Source: an uncultured Rhizobium sp. (GTDB lineage Bacteria; Pseudomonadota; Alphaproteobacteria; Rhizobiales; Rhizobiaceae). From it: a stretch of 64,000 nt of DNA. The notes beneath the pieces are model-generated. The model searched no databases. It was not told where the DNA came from and was given only the letters and a program-made list of their open reading frames with translations. This document shows positions 62,794 through 64,000 of this stretch, in pieces (position 1 is the first letter of the stretch; each line of letters begins with the position of its first letter). The stretch covers positions 124,001-188,000 of the forward strand of contig CAMFIE010000003.1 of NCBI GenBank assembly GCA_945952315.1, in the 5' to 3' direction. The translations under genes were made by a program, and so were the position numbers.

Positions 62794-63897
62794 CTACTCG
62801 TTCGAAATCGCGGACTCGATATCGACGGCGAGATCGCCATTCGACATGTCCTCGCCATTGGCGAGCAGGATCACCGTGACACCGGTCGTCAGATTGCGCT
62901 GGTAATAGGTGGAGGTGCCCATCCAGCTGCCGGAATGGCTGGCATAGCGCTGCTTGCCTTCCGCCAGCGACCAGCCATAGCCATAGCCTTCACCATCGAC
63001 CTCGATCGGTGAACCATCGTCATAGGTTCCGTTTTCGAAGAGTTTTGCGGTCGCCTCTTCGGACAGAAGACCGTTGGTGGCGAGCGCCTGCTCATAGCGG
63101 GCAAGATCGGCAAGCGAGGTAAAGACATTGCCGTCGCCTTCCGTCACCGTGTTTTCCTCATTGAGCTCGAAATCGCCTCCGGTGCCGACATAGCCGCGCG
63201 CACGGCGGGACAGCTTGACACGCTTCGAGGTGATCAGACCGGTGGATGTCATGCCGAGCGGCTGGAAGATCCGGTTATAGAGAACGCTGTCGAGCGACTT
63301 TTCCTCGTCGGCGGCAGCGACAAGCGAGCCGAGCGTGAGATAGGCGGAGTTCGAATATTCATATTTGACGCCCGGCGGTCTCACCGGCTTTTGCCGTGCA
63401 AGCCAGGCGATGACCTCCTGATTGGTGGTCTCGTCCTGATAATCGAGCGCCTCATTGCCATCGAGATAATCGGTAAGGCCCGCCACGTGATGGACGAGAT
63501 CGGAGACGGTCAGCGCGCGCTCGTCCCCCGGACGATCCGCGAAGGCGGGCAGAATGGTAGAAATCTCGGTCTCAGGCTCATAGAGCCCGTCTTCGATCTG
63601 CAGCATTGCCGCCATGGCCGTCATTTCCTTGGAAACGGAAGCAAGGTCAAACAGCGTATCAGGGGTTACCGGCGCGCCGGTCTCGATATTGGCCTCGCCA
63701 TAGCCCTTGAGATGCAGGACTTTCCCGTTCTTCATGACGAGTACGCCAAGACCCGGCGTATCCTTGCCGATCAGGGGCTCGACCACCGCATCCACATCCT
63801 CACGCTCCGGCCAGTCGCCGGCGATGGCCGGTAGATGAAGGAGGCCCGAAATAACAGCGAGCGGCAGCAGAAGGCGGGCGGATCGGGCAAGGCGCAT
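62794..63897 (-). CDS. Exported serine hydrolase, beta-lactamase-related
   Basis: A 367-residue protein of the beta-lactamase/PBP4* fold (class C type). A signal peptide covers about 1-27 (LLLPLAVISGLLHLPAIA). The active site shows the SxxK motif in LASVSKEM (Ser87, Lys90), YSN (Tyr181) and the C-terminal HSG (SHSGSWMG). Such proteins are esterases or D-aminopeptidases in the periplasm rather than true antibiotic resistance enzymes. The ATG at 63897 was chosen because the signal peptide starts there; a longer frame to 63963 is open. Upstream 103 bases hold nothing recognised. Confidence 0.9.
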   Translation of the reverse strand: MRLARSARLLLPLAVISGLLHLPAIAGDWPEREDVDAVVEPLIGKDTPGLGVLVMKNGKVLHLKGYGEANIETGAPVTPDTLFDLASVSKEMTAMAAMLQIEDGLYEPETEISTILPAFADRPGDERALTVSDLVHHVAGLTDYLDGNEALDYQDETTNQEVIAWLARQKPVRPPGVKYEYSNSAYLTLGSLVAAADEEKSLDSVLYNRIFQPLGMTSTGLITSKRVKLSRRARGYVGTGGDFELNEENTVTEGDGNVFTSLADLARYEQALATNGLLSEEATAKLFENGTYDDGSPIEVDGEGYGYGWSLAEGKQRYASHSGSWMGTSTYYQRNLTTGVTVILLANGEDMSNGDLAVDIESAISNE

Positions 63898-64000
63898 GGC
63901 GTCAATCTCTTCAAAGACGATGATCCTTGGTTTCAGAAAACAAGCGTCTCTGGCAAGCGCCATTTATGGACCGGTCGGCCGGGCCACGTCAGCCGCCGGT

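Noticed and set aside
62794-63897. Antibiotic-resistance beta-lactamase
   Set aside because: The fold and motifs are present, but the protein resembles general serine hydrolases/esterases of class C type and has no resistance context or mobile element.

Overview
The window is about 60% G+C and almost fully coding. It reads as a chromosomal segment of an alphaproteobacterium of the order Rhizobiales, probably Rhizobiaceae-like. The grounds are the glxBCD/soxBDAG locus, the mgsA-glk pair, yejABEF, the polA / MarR / PBP1A / dnaK / dnaJ / recF order (which I recall as syntenic with Sinorhizobium), and two intergenic regions that fold like the Rhizobiales small-RNA families alpha-r7 and alpha-r14. 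I see no insertion sequence, prophage, CRISPR array, tRNA or rRNA.

Region 1 (1-11.5 kb) looks like a methylated-amine (N-methylglutamate) island. It holds glxBCD (mgsABC, N-methylglutamate synthase-like; glxD is cut by the window start), a divergent transport operon of three tiny membrane proteins plus an APC permease, a two-gene membrane unit of unknown role, an XRE-cupin regulator, and soxBDAG (mgdABCD-like heterotetrameric oxidase). In this model the permease imports an amine, GlxBCD/MgsABC puts it onto glutamate, and the sox/mgd enzyme oxidises the N-methyl group and returns glutamate. Similar palindromes sit in front of glxB, the transport operon and the regulator gene.

Region 2 (11.5-27.6 kb) is metabolic: an ArsC-like protein, DUF1330, pncB, ghrA behind yejABEF (peptide ABC transporter), mepA, mgsA, glk, dapB, gpmA, and a detached C-P lyase segment (DUF1045 protein, phnM, phnN).

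Region 3 (27.6-46.4 kb) is core information processing and protein quality control: polA, an alpha-r7-like sRNA, a MarR regulator, an M20 peptidase, an alpha-r14-like antisense-Shine-Dalgarno sRNA, a YbaK-like deacylase, PBP1A, dnaK with a heat-shock promoter, dnaJ, recF, moeB, a GNAT acetyltransferase, a hydroxyacid dehydrogenase, an SH3 protein, an adenosine-kinase-like PfkB kinase and an AEC transporter.

Region 4 (46.4-64 kb) is catabolism and repair: a second DUF1330 gene, a Gfo/Idh/MocA oxidoreductase, the ligase-associated exonuclease/ATP-dependent ligase pair, a valine-degradation operon with a divergent LysR gene, then an RpiR regulator, an AcuI-like reductase, an aldehyde dehydrogenase and a Tm-1-like/HAD/class III aminotransferase operon that looks like an uncharacterised amino-compound pathway, and finally a secreted beta-lactamase-fold hydrolase.
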